A stretch of DNA of 64,000 nucleotides from Rubrivirga marina (GCF_002283365.1 NZ_MQWD01000001.1:3669951-3733950), one strand, 5' to 3'; numbered from the stretch's first letter, positions 8,666-17,925 are shown. Notes: a model not told the origin generated them from the letters alone. Made by a program: numbers and translations.

Positions 8666-10180
8666 GTGGACAAACCGCGCGACCACTGCGGCCTCTTCGG
8701 CGTGTACAACCACCCCGACGCGGCCCGGCTGACCTACTTCGGCCTCCACGCCCTCCAGCACCGCGGCCAGGAGTCGGCCGGCATCGTCACGAGCGTCTAC
8801 GACGAGGCGAAGGGCCGGAAGGTCATGCCCGTCCTGAAAGACTTCGGGCTCGTGCTCGACGTGTTCGACAACAAGGACGAGTTCGACGACACGCTCGTCG
8901 GCGACGCGGCCATCGGGCACACGCGGTACTCGACGTCGGGGAGCGCGACGAACCCGGCTAACATCCAGCCGTTCGTCGTCCACGACCGGGAGGGCCACTT
9001 CGCCCTCGCCCACAACGGCAACCTCTCGAACGCGCGCGCCATCCGCGATCAGCTCGTCGAGAAGGGGACGCTCTTCAACTCGTCGTCCGACACGGAGCTG
9101 ATCCTCCACCTCGCGGCGCAGAGCCGGGAGGCCGGGCCGGTCGCCCGGATGGTCGACGCGCTCCACCAGTGCCAGGGCGCGTTCTCGCTCGTCATCCTGA
9201 CCGACGACGCGCTCATCGCGGCCCGCGACCCCAACGGGTTCCGCCCGCTCGCCCTCGGGAAGCTCCCCCCCGCCGACGGCCGTGAACACCCGGCCTGGGT
9301 GGTGGCCTCCGAGACGTGCGCGTTCGACATCGTCGGGGCCGAGTACGTCCGCGACATCGAGCCCGGCGAGATCCTGGTCATCGACCGCGAGGGCATCCAG
9401 CGCGTGGGGACCGGCGGCGACTTCAACGGCGTGTGCATGCCGCGCAAGGACGGCGTGAGCCAGTGCGTCTTCGAGTACGTCTACTTCTCGCGGCCCGACT
9501 CGAAGATCTTCGGCGCGACCGTCGACAAGGTCCGTCGGAAGATGGGCAAGCGGCTCGCGCACGACGCGCCGGTCCCGCACATCGAGAAGGGGGACGGGAA
9601 GCGGCCCATCGTCATGTCCGTCCCGGACTCGTCGAACACGGCCGCCATCGGCTACGTGTCGGAGTCGAACAAGATGGGTCACCGGTGCAAGCTCGACATC
9701 GGCCTCATCCGCAACCACTACGTCGGGCGGACCTTCATCTCGCCGGGCCAGTCGACGCGGGAGCAGCGCGTCCGGACAAAGTTCAACCCGATCCGGGGCG
9801 TCCTCGAAGGGCGCGTCGTGGTGATGGTGGACGACTCGATCGTGCGCGGGACGACGGCGCGCCAACTCGTCAAGATGGTCCGCGAGGCCGGCGCGGCCGA
9901 GGTCCACTTCCGGTCGGCCAGCCCGCCGGTGCGGTGGCCGTGCTTCTACGGGATGGACTTCCCCTCCCGCGAGGAGCTCGCCGCCAACAAGCACGGGGCC
10001 GTCGACGCCATCGCCGAGTGGCTCGGCGTCGACTCGCTGGGCTACCTCTCGGTCGAGGGCATGCTGGACGCGGTCGAGGAGGCCCACGAGAGCCGCGATC
10101 GGTACTGCCACGCGTGCTTCTCGGGGACGTACCCGGTGCCGGTCGAGACGGGCGTGGTCAAGGAGGAGAACGACTGGTAG
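8666..10180 (+). CDS. purF: Amidophosphoribosyltransferase
   Basis: It catalyses the first committed step of purine synthesis, forming phosphoribosylamine from PRPP and glutamine. The 504 residues start with a short propeptide and the catalytic Cys8 in DHCGLFGVY (N-terminal nucleophile glutaminase), with LQHRGQESAGI next. The C-terminal phosphoribosyltransferase half has the PRPP loop VVMVDDSIVRGTT. Cys residues at SQCVFEY, RWPCFYG and the C-terminal YCHAC pair match the four [4Fe-4S] ligands of the Bacillus-type enzyme, so an oxygen-sensitive cluster is expected. The start is a GTG. It looks monocistronic. Confidence 0.96.
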   Translation: MDKPRDHCGLFGVYNHPDAARLTYFGLHALQHRGQESAGIVTSVYDEAKGRKVMPVLKDFGLVLDVFDNKDEFDDTLVGDAAIGHTRYSTSGSATNPANIQPFVVHDREGHFALAHNGNLSNARAIRDQLVEKGTLFNSSSDTELILHLAAQSREAGPVARMVDALHQCQGAFSLVILTDDALIAARDPNGFRPLALGKLPPADGREHPAWVVASETCAFDIVGAEYVRDIEPGEILVIDREGIQRVGTGGDFNGVCMPRKDGVSQCVFEYVYFSRPDSKIFGATVDKVRRKMGKRLAHDAPVPHIEKGDGKRPIVMSVPDSSNTAAIGYVSESNKMGHRCKLDIGLIRNHYVGRTFISPGQSTREQRVRTKFNPIRGVLEGRVVVMVDDSIVRGTTARQLVKMVREAGAAEVHFRSASPPVRWPCFYGMDFPSREELAANKHGAVDAIAEWLGVDSLGYLSVEGMLDAVEEAHESRDRYCHACFSGTYPVPVETGVVKEENDW

Positions 10181-10186
10181 CTCCGC

Positions 10187-10202
10187 CCGCCTCGGCGGTT
10201 TT
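10187..10202 (+). terminator. Short hairpin plus T-run after purF
   Basis: CCGC-CTCG-GCGG followed by TTTT begins 6 nt after the purF stop. It is small but has the right order of elements for an intrinsic terminator. A degenerate copy of the dispersed TCCTGAGCGGAGC element starts right after it. Confidence 0.45.
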
Positions 10203-10264
10203 CCTGAGCGGAGCTGAAGGGCCGGAGCGGAGGGGGTCGGAGCCTGTCAGGGATCGCCTGACGG
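10203..10264 (+). repeat. Degenerate dispersed repeat and hairpin
   Basis: TCCTGAGCGGAGCTGAAGG matches the first part of the element seen intact at 18224 and 56286. It is followed by GTCAGG-gatcg-CCTGAC (10246-10262), similar to the hairpin at 1608-1626. Confidence 0.45.
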
Positions 10265-10268
10265 CGGG

Positions 10269-10277
10269 TAGCTTTCG
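10269..10277 (+). promoter_or_regulatory. Probable -7 promoter box (TAGCTTTCG)
   Basis: It lies 19 nt upstream of the DUF5916 gene ATG, directly after the hairpin at 10246-10262. Confidence 0.45.
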
Positions 10278-10296
10278 ATCCCCACCTGGCCACCGC

Positions 10297-12513
10297 ATGC
10301 TCCGCTCGCTCCTCCTCGCTGCCCTCGCCCTGGGGGCGCCCGCCGTCGCGCAGACGTCGGCCCCGGCCGACGACCTCCCGACCCCGGCGCCGACCGAGCG
10401 CGAGATCTGGGCCACGTTCACCGACGAGGCCCCGCGGATCGACGGTCACCTCGACGAGCTCCTGTGGCGACGGGTCGAGCCCGTGCGCCTGTTCACGCAG
10501 GTCTGGCCAGACACCGGCGCGCCTGCGACCGAAGAGACCGAGGCCTACGTCGCATACGACCACGACAACCTCTACGTGGCGTTCCGGATGCTCGACAGCG
10601 AGCCCCACCTCATCCGCGCCAAGAACCTCGAGCGCGGCGGGCGCAACGACCGCGACGACCACGCCTACATCGGCCTCGACACCTACCGCGACGGCCGCAA
10701 CGCGTACCTCTTCGAGATGAACGCGCTCGGCACCCAGGACGACGCGACGATCACCGACGAGGGCCTCACGATCGACAGCTTCTCGTGGGACGCCGTGTTC
10801 CGCTCCGAGACGGTCATCGACGAGACCGGCTGGACGATGGAGGTCGCCATCCCCTTCCGCCAGCTCCGCTTCCCCGAGGGCGACGACCTCGCGTTCGGCC
10901 TCATGCTCTCGCGGACGATCAACCGGAAGAACGAGCGCGTCCTGTGGCCCGAGATCGGACTCGACCGGGGCAGCAGCTTCGCCGCGCTCGCCACGGTCTC
11001 GCAGTACGGCGTCCTCCGCGGGCTGAAGGGGATCCGCCGCGGCCGGAACCTCGAGATCAAGCCCTACGGCATCACCGGCGCTCAGCAGACCCGCCCCGAC
11101 CTCGGCCTCCCGGACACCGAGGCCGAGGTCACCGCCGACGCCGGCGTAGACATCAAGTACGGCATCTCGTCCAACCTGACGATGGATCTCACGGTCAACA
11201 CCGACTTCGCGCAGGTCGAGGCCGACAACGTCCAGATCAACCTCAGCCGGTTCGGGCTGTTCTTCCCGGAGAAGCGGGAGTTCTTCCTCGAGCGCTCGGG
11301 CCTGTTCGAGCACGGCAACGCGCGCTCGACGCAGACCTTCTTCTCGCGCCGGATCGGGCTGACGGAAGACATCCTCGCCGGCGCCCGCGTGACGGGGCAG
11401 GTTGGGCCGTTCTCGGGCGGGGTCCTCAACATCGAGACGGGGCCCGGGATGGGCGACCTCTTCGGCACGCAGTCGACCAACAACACGGTCGCGCGGCTCC
11501 GGACGGACGTGCTCCCGCGCGCGACGGTCGGCGGGATCGTGACGAACCTCCAGACCAGCGACCGCTTCAACCGCGCCGCCGGCGTCGACGGGCAGGTCCG
11601 GTTCGGAGCGAACAGCCTCGTCGACGCGTGGGCGACGCAGGTGTGGGACTCCGACCCGGACCTGAACAGCGCGGCCGGCCACGCGCTCGTCCAGCTGGCG
11701 ACCGACGAGGTCGGGGCGAACGTGGCGTTCACGAGCGTGGGCTCGACGTACGCCCCCGCGCTCGGGTTCGTCCGCCGGCAGGACATGCGGCGCGTCGCCG
11801 GCGGCGCGTTCTACCGCCCGCTCGTGTCGATCCCCGGCCTCCCGATCGTCCGCCGGCTGGCGATCCAAACGGAGGGCGCGTACATCACGGGGCAGGACGG
11901 CGAGGTCCAGACGACCGAGCTCGGCGCCGAGGTCCGCGCCGACCTGTACCGCCGCGACGTGGTCGGGCTGAGCGTCAACCGCCAGTTCGAGCGGCTGGAG
12001 GTCCCATTCGCCATCCGCGAGGACGAGATCGTCGCGCCGGGCGACTACGCGTTCGTGCAGGCCGGGCTCCAGGGCGAGACCGACTCCAGCCGCCCCCTCT
12101 TCGCATCGGGCGGCGTCGCGACCGGCGGGTTCTTTGGCGGCACGCGGACTGACCTCGGTGTCAACGCGGGCTGGCGGCAGTCCCAGCACCTCGTGCTCGA
12201 GGGCGGCCTGAATCACTCGGTCATCGACCTCGGCAACGGGTCCTTCTCGGCGACGGTCGCCTCGCTCTCCGCGCTGACAGCCTTCAGCCGGACGCTCTTC
12301 GGGCGGACGCTCGTCCAGTACGACAACTTCTCGCAGGAGCTCCAGGCCAACGTCCGCCTCGACTGGATCCACACGCCCGGGAGCGACCTGTTCGTCGTGT
12401 TCAACACGGCCTACGGCCTCGAAGACGACGCCGACCCGTTCGACCCGCGCCGGACGCTGTCCTTCCGCGACCGCGTCGCCATCGTCAAGCTGACGTACCT
12501 CGTGCTGATCTGA
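10297..12513 (+). CDS. DUF5916 outer-membrane protein with CBM9-like domain
   Basis: The 738-residue product has a signal peptide (MLRSLLLAALALGAPAVAQ), then a CBM9-like beta-sandwich of about 170 residues (APRIDGHLDELLWRRVEPV, AYVAYDHDNLYVAFRM, WTMEVAIPFRQLRF) and a long C-terminal beta-strand region with the DUF5916 hallmark VNTDFAQVEADNVQINLSRF plus PEKREFFLERSGLF. The repeated amphipathic strands and the end YLVLI suggest an outer-membrane barrel. Such proteins are abundant in Bacteroidota and their role is unknown, possibly glycan binding or uptake. It stands alone between a promoter box and a palindrome. Confidence 0.85.
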   Translation: MLRSLLLAALALGAPAVAQTSAPADDLPTPAPTEREIWATFTDEAPRIDGHLDELLWRRVEPVRLFTQVWPDTGAPATEETEAYVAYDHDNLYVAFRMLDSEPHLIRAKNLERGGRNDRDDHAYIGLDTYRDGRNAYLFEMNALGTQDDATITDEGLTIDSFSWDAVFRSETVIDETGWTMEVAIPFRQLRFPEGDDLAFGLMLSRTINRKNERVLWPEIGLDRGSSFAALATVSQYGVLRGLKGIRRGRNLEIKPYGITGAQQTRPDLGLPDTEAEVTADAGVDIKYGISSNLTMDLTVNTDFAQVEADNVQINLSRFGLFFPEKREFFLERSGLFEHGNARSTQTFFSRRIGLTEDILAGARVTGQVGPFSGGVLNIETGPGMGDLFGTQSTNNTVARLRTDVLPRATVGGIVTNLQTSDRFNRAAGVDGQVRFGANSLVDAWATQVWDSDPDLNSAAGHALVQLATDEVGANVAFTSVGSTYAPALGFVRRQDMRRVAGGAFYRPLVSIPGLPIVRRLAIQTEGAYITGQDGEVQTTELGAEVRADLYRRDVVGLSVNRQFERLEVPFAIREDEIVAPGDYAFVQAGLQGETDSSRPLFASGGVATGGFFGGTRTDLGVNAGWRQSQHLVLEGGLNHSVIDLGNGSFSATVASLSALTAFSRTLFGRTLVQYDNFSQELQANVRLDWIHTPGSDLFVVFNTAYGLEDDADPFDPRRTLSFRDRVAIVKLTYLVLI

Positions 12514-12834
12514 CCCTGGCCGCCTCGGCGCCGAGGCGGAGGGGGCCTAGCCCGCTAACGGGGCGTCGGCGGCGACGATTCGTGCATGTGCCGGACGCGT
12601 GACAGGACGCACCAGGGAAACCCGTATCGAGAGTCGGAGGGAGTGACGACGGCCCGCGTCACGTCCCGCACTCCAGACCCGACGTCGAAACCTACGCTGC
12701 CGGGAGGGCCACTGTGGTGCGTCGCCGTGTCACCCGGGCGCGTCCTCCCTCCGTGATTGTCGCCGCAGCGGGCCAGAGGTCGCCGCGGCGGGCGGACGAA
12801 CGGTCCGCGCCCCTATCCCCACCTTCCTGGCATC
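12514..12834. other. Intergenic stretch without a gene
   Basis: This 321-nt gap holds the palindrome at 12520-12539, a weak -7-like box TACGCTGC near 12690, and a small hairpin GCGGAC-gaacg-GTCCGC just before the next gene. No convincing open reading frame with family similarity is visible on either strand. Confidence 0.5.
12520..12539. repeat. 20-bp palindrome CCGCCTCGGCGCCGAGGCGG
   Basis: A perfect palindrome 6 nt after the DUF5916 gene stop; another member of the dispersed family also found after ssb and at other 3' ends. Confidence 0.7.
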
Positions 12835-14544
12835 ATGACTCTTCATGGACAGACCACGGGCGCCTACGGCAGCCCGTTCCGCACCCAGACGCTCGCCGGC
12901 GCAACGCTGGTCTTCTACCCCCACGAGAAAGGCTCGTCCGACACGTCCCGCTGGGGCTGGACGTCTCTCGACGCCCTCCCCGATGGCGAACTCGGCCGAA
13001 CGACCGTCGCCGACGACGGGTCCTACGAGGTGGACCTCGACCTCGACGGGCGCATCGTCGTGGTCGCGGCCGAAGTGAAGCGGCTGACCTACGCCCCGGA
13101 CACCGACCGGACGGCCGTCGGACTCCTCGGGACGGGCGTGATCACCGGGTCCGAGGACGGCTCCCGGCTCGCCATCGCCCTCCCGCCTCGGGCGTACTGC
13201 GACCTCCTCCGCGCGCTCGACCTGTGGCTCGTCGCCGGCCATGTCATCGACTGCTCAAACGCCCAGACGCCGGCCGCCGGCGCCGACGTGACCGTCTTCG
13301 ACCGCGACCTCACGCAGGACGACACGCTCGGGACGGACACGACCGACGGGAGCGGCAGCTTCGAGGTCTTCTTCCCACGGGCCACGTTCCGCCAGATCCC
13401 AGCGCTTCCGCCGCCGTTCGACTCGATCCTCCCGCACGAGCTCATCGGTGGGCCCGACGTGTACTTCCGTGTCGAGCTCGGCGGCTCCGTCCTTCTGGAG
13501 GAGGACCCCGCGATGGGCCGGACGTCGGGTCGAGAGAACCGCCCGAACTGCACCTACGTCGAGCTCTGCGTCGAACCGCCCGACCTCCCGACCGACGCGT
13601 TCACGGTCTGGACGAGCATCGGCACCGTCCTCGTCCCCGACTCGGCCGGGCTCAACGACTTCGACGCCGACGGATTCGTCGACAGCGGCAAGCTCGCCTT
13701 CACCGGCCTCCTCGACTTCCACGGCGACGTGGCCCAGACGACGAGCGGCAACCCCACGCGCTATCGGTTCCAGGCGGCCGAGTGGGCCGACCTGGGGACG
13801 GCTCCGGCGTACCCTGCCGACTACGCACCGCTCACGTCGGCCGAGATCACGAGCAAGCCCTACGGCGCCCTCTTCGTCTCCACCGGCCCCGGCCCGTTCG
13901 ACTTCACGACGACGCCCCTCGCGCCCAACCCGGACGCGAACGGGTGGATCGACGTCAGCCAGGACCCCAACTTTTTCCGGCCGAGCACCTACCCGATGGT
14001 CCAGGTCGACACGCGGGTGCTCGTCCCGGCCATCGACACGTCGGGGGGCGAGACCGTCGGCGCGGGGGGCCCGGTGCCGGCACCCCAACAAGACCGGCCT
14101 CGGAAATGGTCGTTCGTCCTCGAGATGATCGACGGCGGGAGTGTGGTGAACCAGGCACCGGTCACGGTCCACCTCAACAACTCGGCGGCCTACGCACGGC
14201 TCAACCTCCAGGAGCTCCTGAGCAACGACTGCACGCCGATCACGAGGGCGGGCACGGACGTCACGGTCCACCCGATGTTCAGCATCGGGCACCCGTACCT
14301 CCGGACGTACCGGATCTGGATGCAGCGCCAGGGCGGCGCCATCGAGGACATCACACAGGACGACCACACCGCCCACACCCCCGTTTGGACCGACCCCGAT
14401 GGCGAGAGCGGCACGCTGACGCACACCTACGGCGACGCGGCCCAGTGCTCGTACCGCGTGTGGCTCTCCTTCGGCCGACGCCTCACGAACGGCTACGGCG
14501 GCCCGGGCGACGGATCGCTCCTGCGAACGTTCTGCACGCCGTAG
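12835..14544 (+). CDS. Large protein of unknown function with beta-sandwich-like segments
   Basis: The 569-residue product has no signal peptide or membrane segment. Its first quarter resembles transthyretin/carboxypeptidase-regulatory-like modules (GATLVFYPHEKG, VADDGSYEVDLDLDGRIVVV, and again PAAGADVTVFDRDLTQ with DGSGSFEVFFPRATF). The middle contains DFDADGFVDSGKLAFTGLLDFHGD, like a calcium-binding loop, and Cys residues are spaced through it (NCTYVELCVEPP, SNDCTPI, AQCSYRVW, RTFCTP). I do not recognise a family. The ATG at 12835 follows a C-rich leader typical of genes here. It is followed by a palindrome and another uncharacterised gene on the same strand. Confidence 0.6.
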   Translation: MTLHGQTTGAYGSPFRTQTLAGATLVFYPHEKGSSDTSRWGWTSLDALPDGELGRTTVADDGSYEVDLDLDGRIVVVAAEVKRLTYAPDTDRTAVGLLGTGVITGSEDGSRLAIALPPRAYCDLLRALDLWLVAGHVIDCSNAQTPAAGADVTVFDRDLTQDDTLGTDTTDGSGSFEVFFPRATFRQIPALPPPFDSILPHELIGGPDVYFRVELGGSVLLEEDPAMGRTSGRENRPNCTYVELCVEPPDLPTDAFTVWTSIGTVLVPDSAGLNDFDADGFVDSGKLAFTGLLDFHGDVAQTTSGNPTRYRFQAAEWADLGTAPAYPADYAPLTSAEITSKPYGALFVSTGPGPFDFTTTPLAPNPDANGWIDVSQDPNFFRPSTYPMVQVDTRVLVPAIDTSGGETVGAGGPVPAPQQDRPRKWSFVLEMIDGGSVVNQAPVTVHLNNSAAYARLNLQELLSNDCTPITRAGTDVTVHPMFSIGHPYLRTYRIWMQRQGGAIEDITQDDHTAHTPVWTDPDGESGTLTHTYGDAAQCSYRVWLSFGRRLTNGYGGPGDGSLLRTFCTP

Positions 14545-14553
14545 CCGACGGCC

Positions 14554-14581
14554 CCCTCCGCCTCGGCGCCGAGGCGGAGGG
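14554..14581. repeat. Perfect 28-bp palindrome of the CCTCGGCGCCGAGG family
   Basis: Arms CCCTCCGCCTCGGC and its complement meet without a loop, 9 nt after the preceding stop codon. It is the longest member of the family in this window. Confidence 0.7.
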
Positions 14582-14602
14582 AGTGGGACGGCGCGTGCAC
14601 CG

Positions 14603-14610
14603 TACGTTGC
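14603..14610 (+). promoter_or_regulatory. Possible -7 promoter box (TACGTTGC)
   Basis: This TAnnTTG-like box lies 20 nt upstream of the next ATG, so the following gene may have its own promoter despite sharing strand with its neighbour. Confidence 0.3.
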
Positions 14611-14630
14611 CGCCCCGTCCTCATCCTCCC

Positions 14631-15140
14631 ATGCCGGCACTCACGCTCACGCCCTCCGTGTACCACGGCACCCGTCGGCAGGGGGACTTCTCCTGGATGC
14701 TCGGCCAGGACGCGTGGTCCCGCTCGCTCTTCGTCTACAACGACAACGAGTCGCAGTCGGGGGTCTATCTGGACCAGGTCGACGCGGGCACCGTCGACCC
14801 CGCGTCGAGTGCGTGCCAGGCGGGGGCCGGCAACGGCGCCATCCGGCCGTACCAGTGTCTCACGCCACCCAGGGCGGCCGGCGTCCCGACGGGCCCTGGA
14901 TGGGCCGACCTCGACGACGGGAAGGCGGCGATCGACCGCGCGCTGGCCCACGTCCGCACGCTCTTGGAGACCGGCGACTACGACGAGGTGATCTACAGCG
15001 CCAAGAGTGCGTCGGAGCCGGGCGTCCTCGGATCGGGGACGTTCTCGCCTCCCAAGGACGTGCTGACGTACATCCCGAACGAGTTGAAGCGGATCGTGGA
15101 CGAGGTAAACGCCATCCGAGACCGCTCCTCTCTCGGCTAG
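14631..15140 (+). CDS. Uncharacterised protein, possibly macrodomain-like (DUF7831 type)
   Basis: The 169-residue soluble product reads TPSVYHGTRRQGDF, then SLFVYNDNESQSG, QAGAGNGAIRPY, AAGVPTGPGWADLDDGKAAI and a C-terminal helix TYIPNELKRIVDEV. The order FV(F/Y)xDN, a GxAxxAxR segment, GxPTxxGW and a final LGSGTF-helix recalls small macrodomain-like proteins known mainly from phages and plasmids. That link is from memory of the pattern and is not certain. Its stop codon overlaps the stop of the convergent HAD gene in a shared CTAG. No catalytic role can be assigned. Confidence 0.55.
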   Translation: MPALTLTPSVYHGTRRQGDFSWMLGQDAWSRSLFVYNDNESQSGVYLDQVDAGTVDPASSACQAGAGNGAIRPYQCLTPPRAAGVPTGPGWADLDDGKAAIDRALAHVRTLLETGDYDEVIYSAKSASEPGVLGSGTFSPPKDVLTYIPNELKRIVDEVNAIRDRSSLG

Positions 15141-15958
15141 GCCTCTGGGGTCTCCCCCGCCTCGGAGTGGCTGCGGACGGCGGCGTCCTCGTCCGCCTCG
15201 GCGGCCGGCTCGGCGCTCCCCTCGATCTCGTCCTCCGACGGTGCCAGCACGCCGAGGAGGTCCGACGTCGTGGCGAGGATGAGGGCGGCGCCTTCGCGCC
15301 GGAGTTCCTCCTCCGTCCCGAACCCGCAGAGCACGCCGACGGCCTGGGCGCCCCCGGCCCGAGCCGTCCGCATGTCGACGGTCGTGTCGCCGATGACGAG
15401 ACACCGCTCGGGCGCGACGCCCATGGCCTCGGCGCAATAGAGAAGCGGGTCGGGGTACGGCTTCATGCGCGGCGTCGTCTGCGCCCCGGCCACTGCGGAG
15501 AAGTGCTCCAGGACGCCGTGGTGTTCCAGGAACGCCCGAATCCGAGACTCGCCACCGGTCGACATCGCGCTGATCGGGTACCGCTCGGCGAGGGCGTGGA
15601 GCATCTCCTCGACGTCCGGGACCATGTCGTGCGGGACCTCGTCGGCGGCCCCCGCGGGCCGTTCGGCGCGGCGCTGGCGCTGCTCGCGGGCGCGCTCGAC
15701 GAGGTCTTTGGTCCTCCCCTTGACGCGGGAGAACTCGTCGTCGAGGCCGAGCTTGTCGAGCATCCCGTACGCCGCGTTTACCGGCGTTTCGGCGCCCATC
15801 ACGAGCTGCCGGGCGAGCTTTGTCGCCCGCCGTCCGCTCACGAACGGGACGGCGTCGAGGACGCTCGCGATCTGGTCCACGAGGTGGTCATCGGTGTCGG
15901 CCAGCGTTCCGTCGATGTCGAAGACGAGGGCATCGATGCGGTCGAAGTCGAGAGACAT
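15137..15958 (-). CDS. HAD-superfamily phosphatase (phosphoglycolate-phosphatase-like)
   Basis: This cytoplasmic phosphohydrolase has all four HAD motifs: the nucleophile motif FDIDGTLADT, motif II SAMSTGG, motif III Lys in RMKPYPDPLLYCAEAMG and motif IV VIGDTTVDMRTARAGG. A helical cap lies between about residues 25 and 110. The 273-residue product is longer than usual because of an acidic, Glu/Ala-rich C-terminal tail of about 35 residues with no known role. The ATG at 15958 was chosen because it begins just before the first motif. The substrate is unknown. Confidence 0.88.
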   Translation of the reverse strand: MSLDFDRIDALVFDIDGTLADTDDHLVDQIASVLDAVPFVSGRRATKLARQLVMGAETPVNAAYGMLDKLGLDDEFSRVKGRTKDLVERAREQRQRRAERPAGAADEVPHDMVPDVEEMLHALAERYPISAMSTGGESRIRAFLEHHGVLEHFSAVAGAQTTPRMKPYPDPLLYCAEAMGVAPERCLVIGDTTVDMRTARAGGAQAVGVLCGFGTEEELRREGAALILATTSDLLGVLAPSEDEIEGSAEPAAEADEDAAVRSHSEAGETPEA

Positions 15959-16029
15959 GGAAGGTGAGAGATGGAAGCTGGCAGACGACGCCCTGCGCCT
16001 CTTTCCCGTTTCCCGATGCCCTAGTTCCC

Positions 16030-17778
16030 TCAATACCCCCTCGCGTCGTCGTCGTCGCGGCGGGGGTCGGCGCCGCCTTCGAGGGCGCGCGTGCCGTCGG
16101 GTCCGTAGCGGACGACGACGATGTTGGCGGCGCCGAAACGCGTGAGCTGGTCGAGACTCCAGCCGCGCTGGCGGAGGCCGTCGAGCGTGGCGTCGGGGAA
16201 GCCGCTCTCGTGCTCGAGTTCGTCCGGGAGCCACTGGTGATGGAAGCGGGGGCGCGAGACGGCCTGCTGCGCGTCGAGGCCGAAGTCGATCACGTTCGTC
16301 ACCACCTCGAACACGGTTGAGATGATGCGCGCGCCGCCGGGCGAACCGGCCACCATGAACAGCCGGCCCTCCGGGTCCTCCAGAATCACCGGCGTCATCG
16401 ACGAGACCATTCGCTTCCCGGGGGCGACGGCGTTCCGCTCGCCCTGGACGAGGCCCCACCCGTTCGGCCGGCCCGGCGCGCTCGTAAAGTCGTCCATCTC
16501 GTCGTTGAGGAAGAACCCCGCGCCGCCGACGACGACCTTCGATCCGAAGTAGTCGTTCAGCGTCACCGTGAGCGCGACGGCGTTACCCTCGGCGTCGACG
16601 ACGGACAGGTGGGTCGTCTCGGTCCCCTCTCGTGGGACCGGCGGCGGCGTACCGTGGGTCACGTCGAGGCTTCGCGAGGCCCGGCCCGGGTCGAAGGTCG
16701 CCATCCGCGAGGCCACGTAGCGTGGTTGGATGAGCGCCTCGGCCGGGACGTCGACGAAGTCGGGGTCGCCGAGCCAGTGGGCGCGGTCGGCGAACGCGCG
16801 GCGGAGGGCCTCGCCCGCGAGGTGGACCACCTCGGGCGACTGGAAGCCGAGGCGGCCGAGGTCGACGGGCTCGACCGCGCGGAGGGCCTGCGCGAGCGCG
16901 ATCCCGCCCGAGGCCGGCGGCCCCATCGCCAGGACCCGGTGCCCGCGGTACGACGACTCGAGGGCGGGCCGCTCGACCGCGCGGTACGACGCGAGGTCGT
17001 CGTGCGTGATGAGGCCGTCGCCGCGCTCCATCTCGGCCACGATGAGGTCGGCCGTCTGACCGCGGTAGAACCCGTCGCGGCCGTCGTCCCGGATCCGGCG
17101 GAGGGTGGCCGCGAGATCCGCCTGGACGAACCGCTCGCCGGGCGAGAAGAGCTCGCCGCCGGGCTTGGTGAAATACCGCGCCGTCGATTCGAACGCCGCG
17201 AAGTCGTCGCAGTAGCGATTGAAGAGGATGGCGTTGCGGCCGGAGAGGTACTGGCCCTCCGCGAGGCTGATGGCCGGCGCCATCACGTCCGCGAGCGGGA
17301 GCTTGCCCTCGGCAGCGTGGGCCGCCAGCAGCCCCGCGACCGTCCCTGGCACGCCGACGGCGCGGTGCCCGCGCTGCGACGAGTTGCCCTCGACGTACAT
17401 CTCACGCCACGCCCGCTGCGGGGCCGTCTCGCGGAAGTCCCACGACGTCGCGCTCCCGTCGGCCCGGCGGATCACCATGAACCCGCCGCCGCCGAGGTTG
17501 CCCGCGTCGGGGCTCACGACGGACAGGGCGAACCCGATGGCGACGGCCGCGTCGACGGCGTTCCCTCCCTGGCGGAGCACGCGGAGGCCGGCCCGGCTGG
17601 CCTCGGGGTGCCCCGTCGAAACCATCGCCGAGGCGGACCGGGCGGGCTCCACCGAGTCCGCGACGGCCACCGGCGGCGCGACAGACGGGCCCTCCGCGGC
17701 GGGTGACGGAGCGGTCGGGCAGACGGCTCCGAGGAGCGCGGCGAGGACGGGAAGGACGACGGCGCGGGCGAGGGACAT
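16030..17778 (-). CDS. ggt: Gamma-glutamyltransferase (glutathione hydrolase)
   Basis: This exported N-terminal-nucleophile hydrolase cleaves gamma-glutamyl bonds, for example in glutathione. The 582-residue precursor has a signal peptide (MSLARAVVLPVLAALLGAV) followed by AMVSTGHPEASRAGLRVLRQGG and DAAVAIGFAL. The autoprocessing nucleophile Thr lies in TTHLSVVDAEGNAVALT, and the substrate-binding GSPGGARI follows. Length and motifs match the family. An upstream Met would add a 36-residue extension without similarity, so 17778 is preferred. Confidence 0.94.
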   Translation of the reverse strand: MSLARAVVLPVLAALLGAVCPTAPSPAAEGPSVAPPVAVADSVEPARSASAMVSTGHPEASRAGLRVLRQGGNAVDAAVAIGFALSVVSPDAGNLGGGGFMVIRRADGSATSWDFRETAPQRAWREMYVEGNSSQRGHRAVGVPGTVAGLLAAHAAEGKLPLADVMAPAISLAEGQYLSGRNAILFNRYCDDFAAFESTARYFTKPGGELFSPGERFVQADLAATLRRIRDDGRDGFYRGQTADLIVAEMERGDGLITHDDLASYRAVERPALESSYRGHRVLAMGPPASGGIALAQALRAVEPVDLGRLGFQSPEVVHLAGEALRRAFADRAHWLGDPDFVDVPAEALIQPRYVASRMATFDPGRASRSLDVTHGTPPPVPREGTETTHLSVVDAEGNAVALTVTLNDYFGSKVVVGGAGFFLNDEMDDFTSAPGRPNGWGLVQGERNAVAPGKRMVSSMTPVILEDPEGRLFMVAGSPGGARIISTVFEVVTNVIDFGLDAQQAVSRPRFHHQWLPDELEHESGFPDATLDGLRQRGWSLDQLTRFGAANIVVVRYGPDGTRALEGGADPRRDDDDARGY

Positions 17779-17925
17779 TCGCGGAGCGAGTCGAAGACCG
17801 GGTTCGGGTGGACAACCCCTCAGATGGCGTGAAGTTGTCACTCCCCTAGACATTTCGGGCACAACAGGTTGCACTCCGCGCTTCATGCTCGCTACATTCG
17901 AGGGAGGTCAAGTTCCCGCTGTGGA

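Noticed and set aside
10042-12372. 776-codon minus-strand frame opposite the DUF5916 gene
   Set aside because: The plus strand carries the recognisable CBM9/DUF5916 protein with a signal peptide; the antisense frame is low complexity with no motif.
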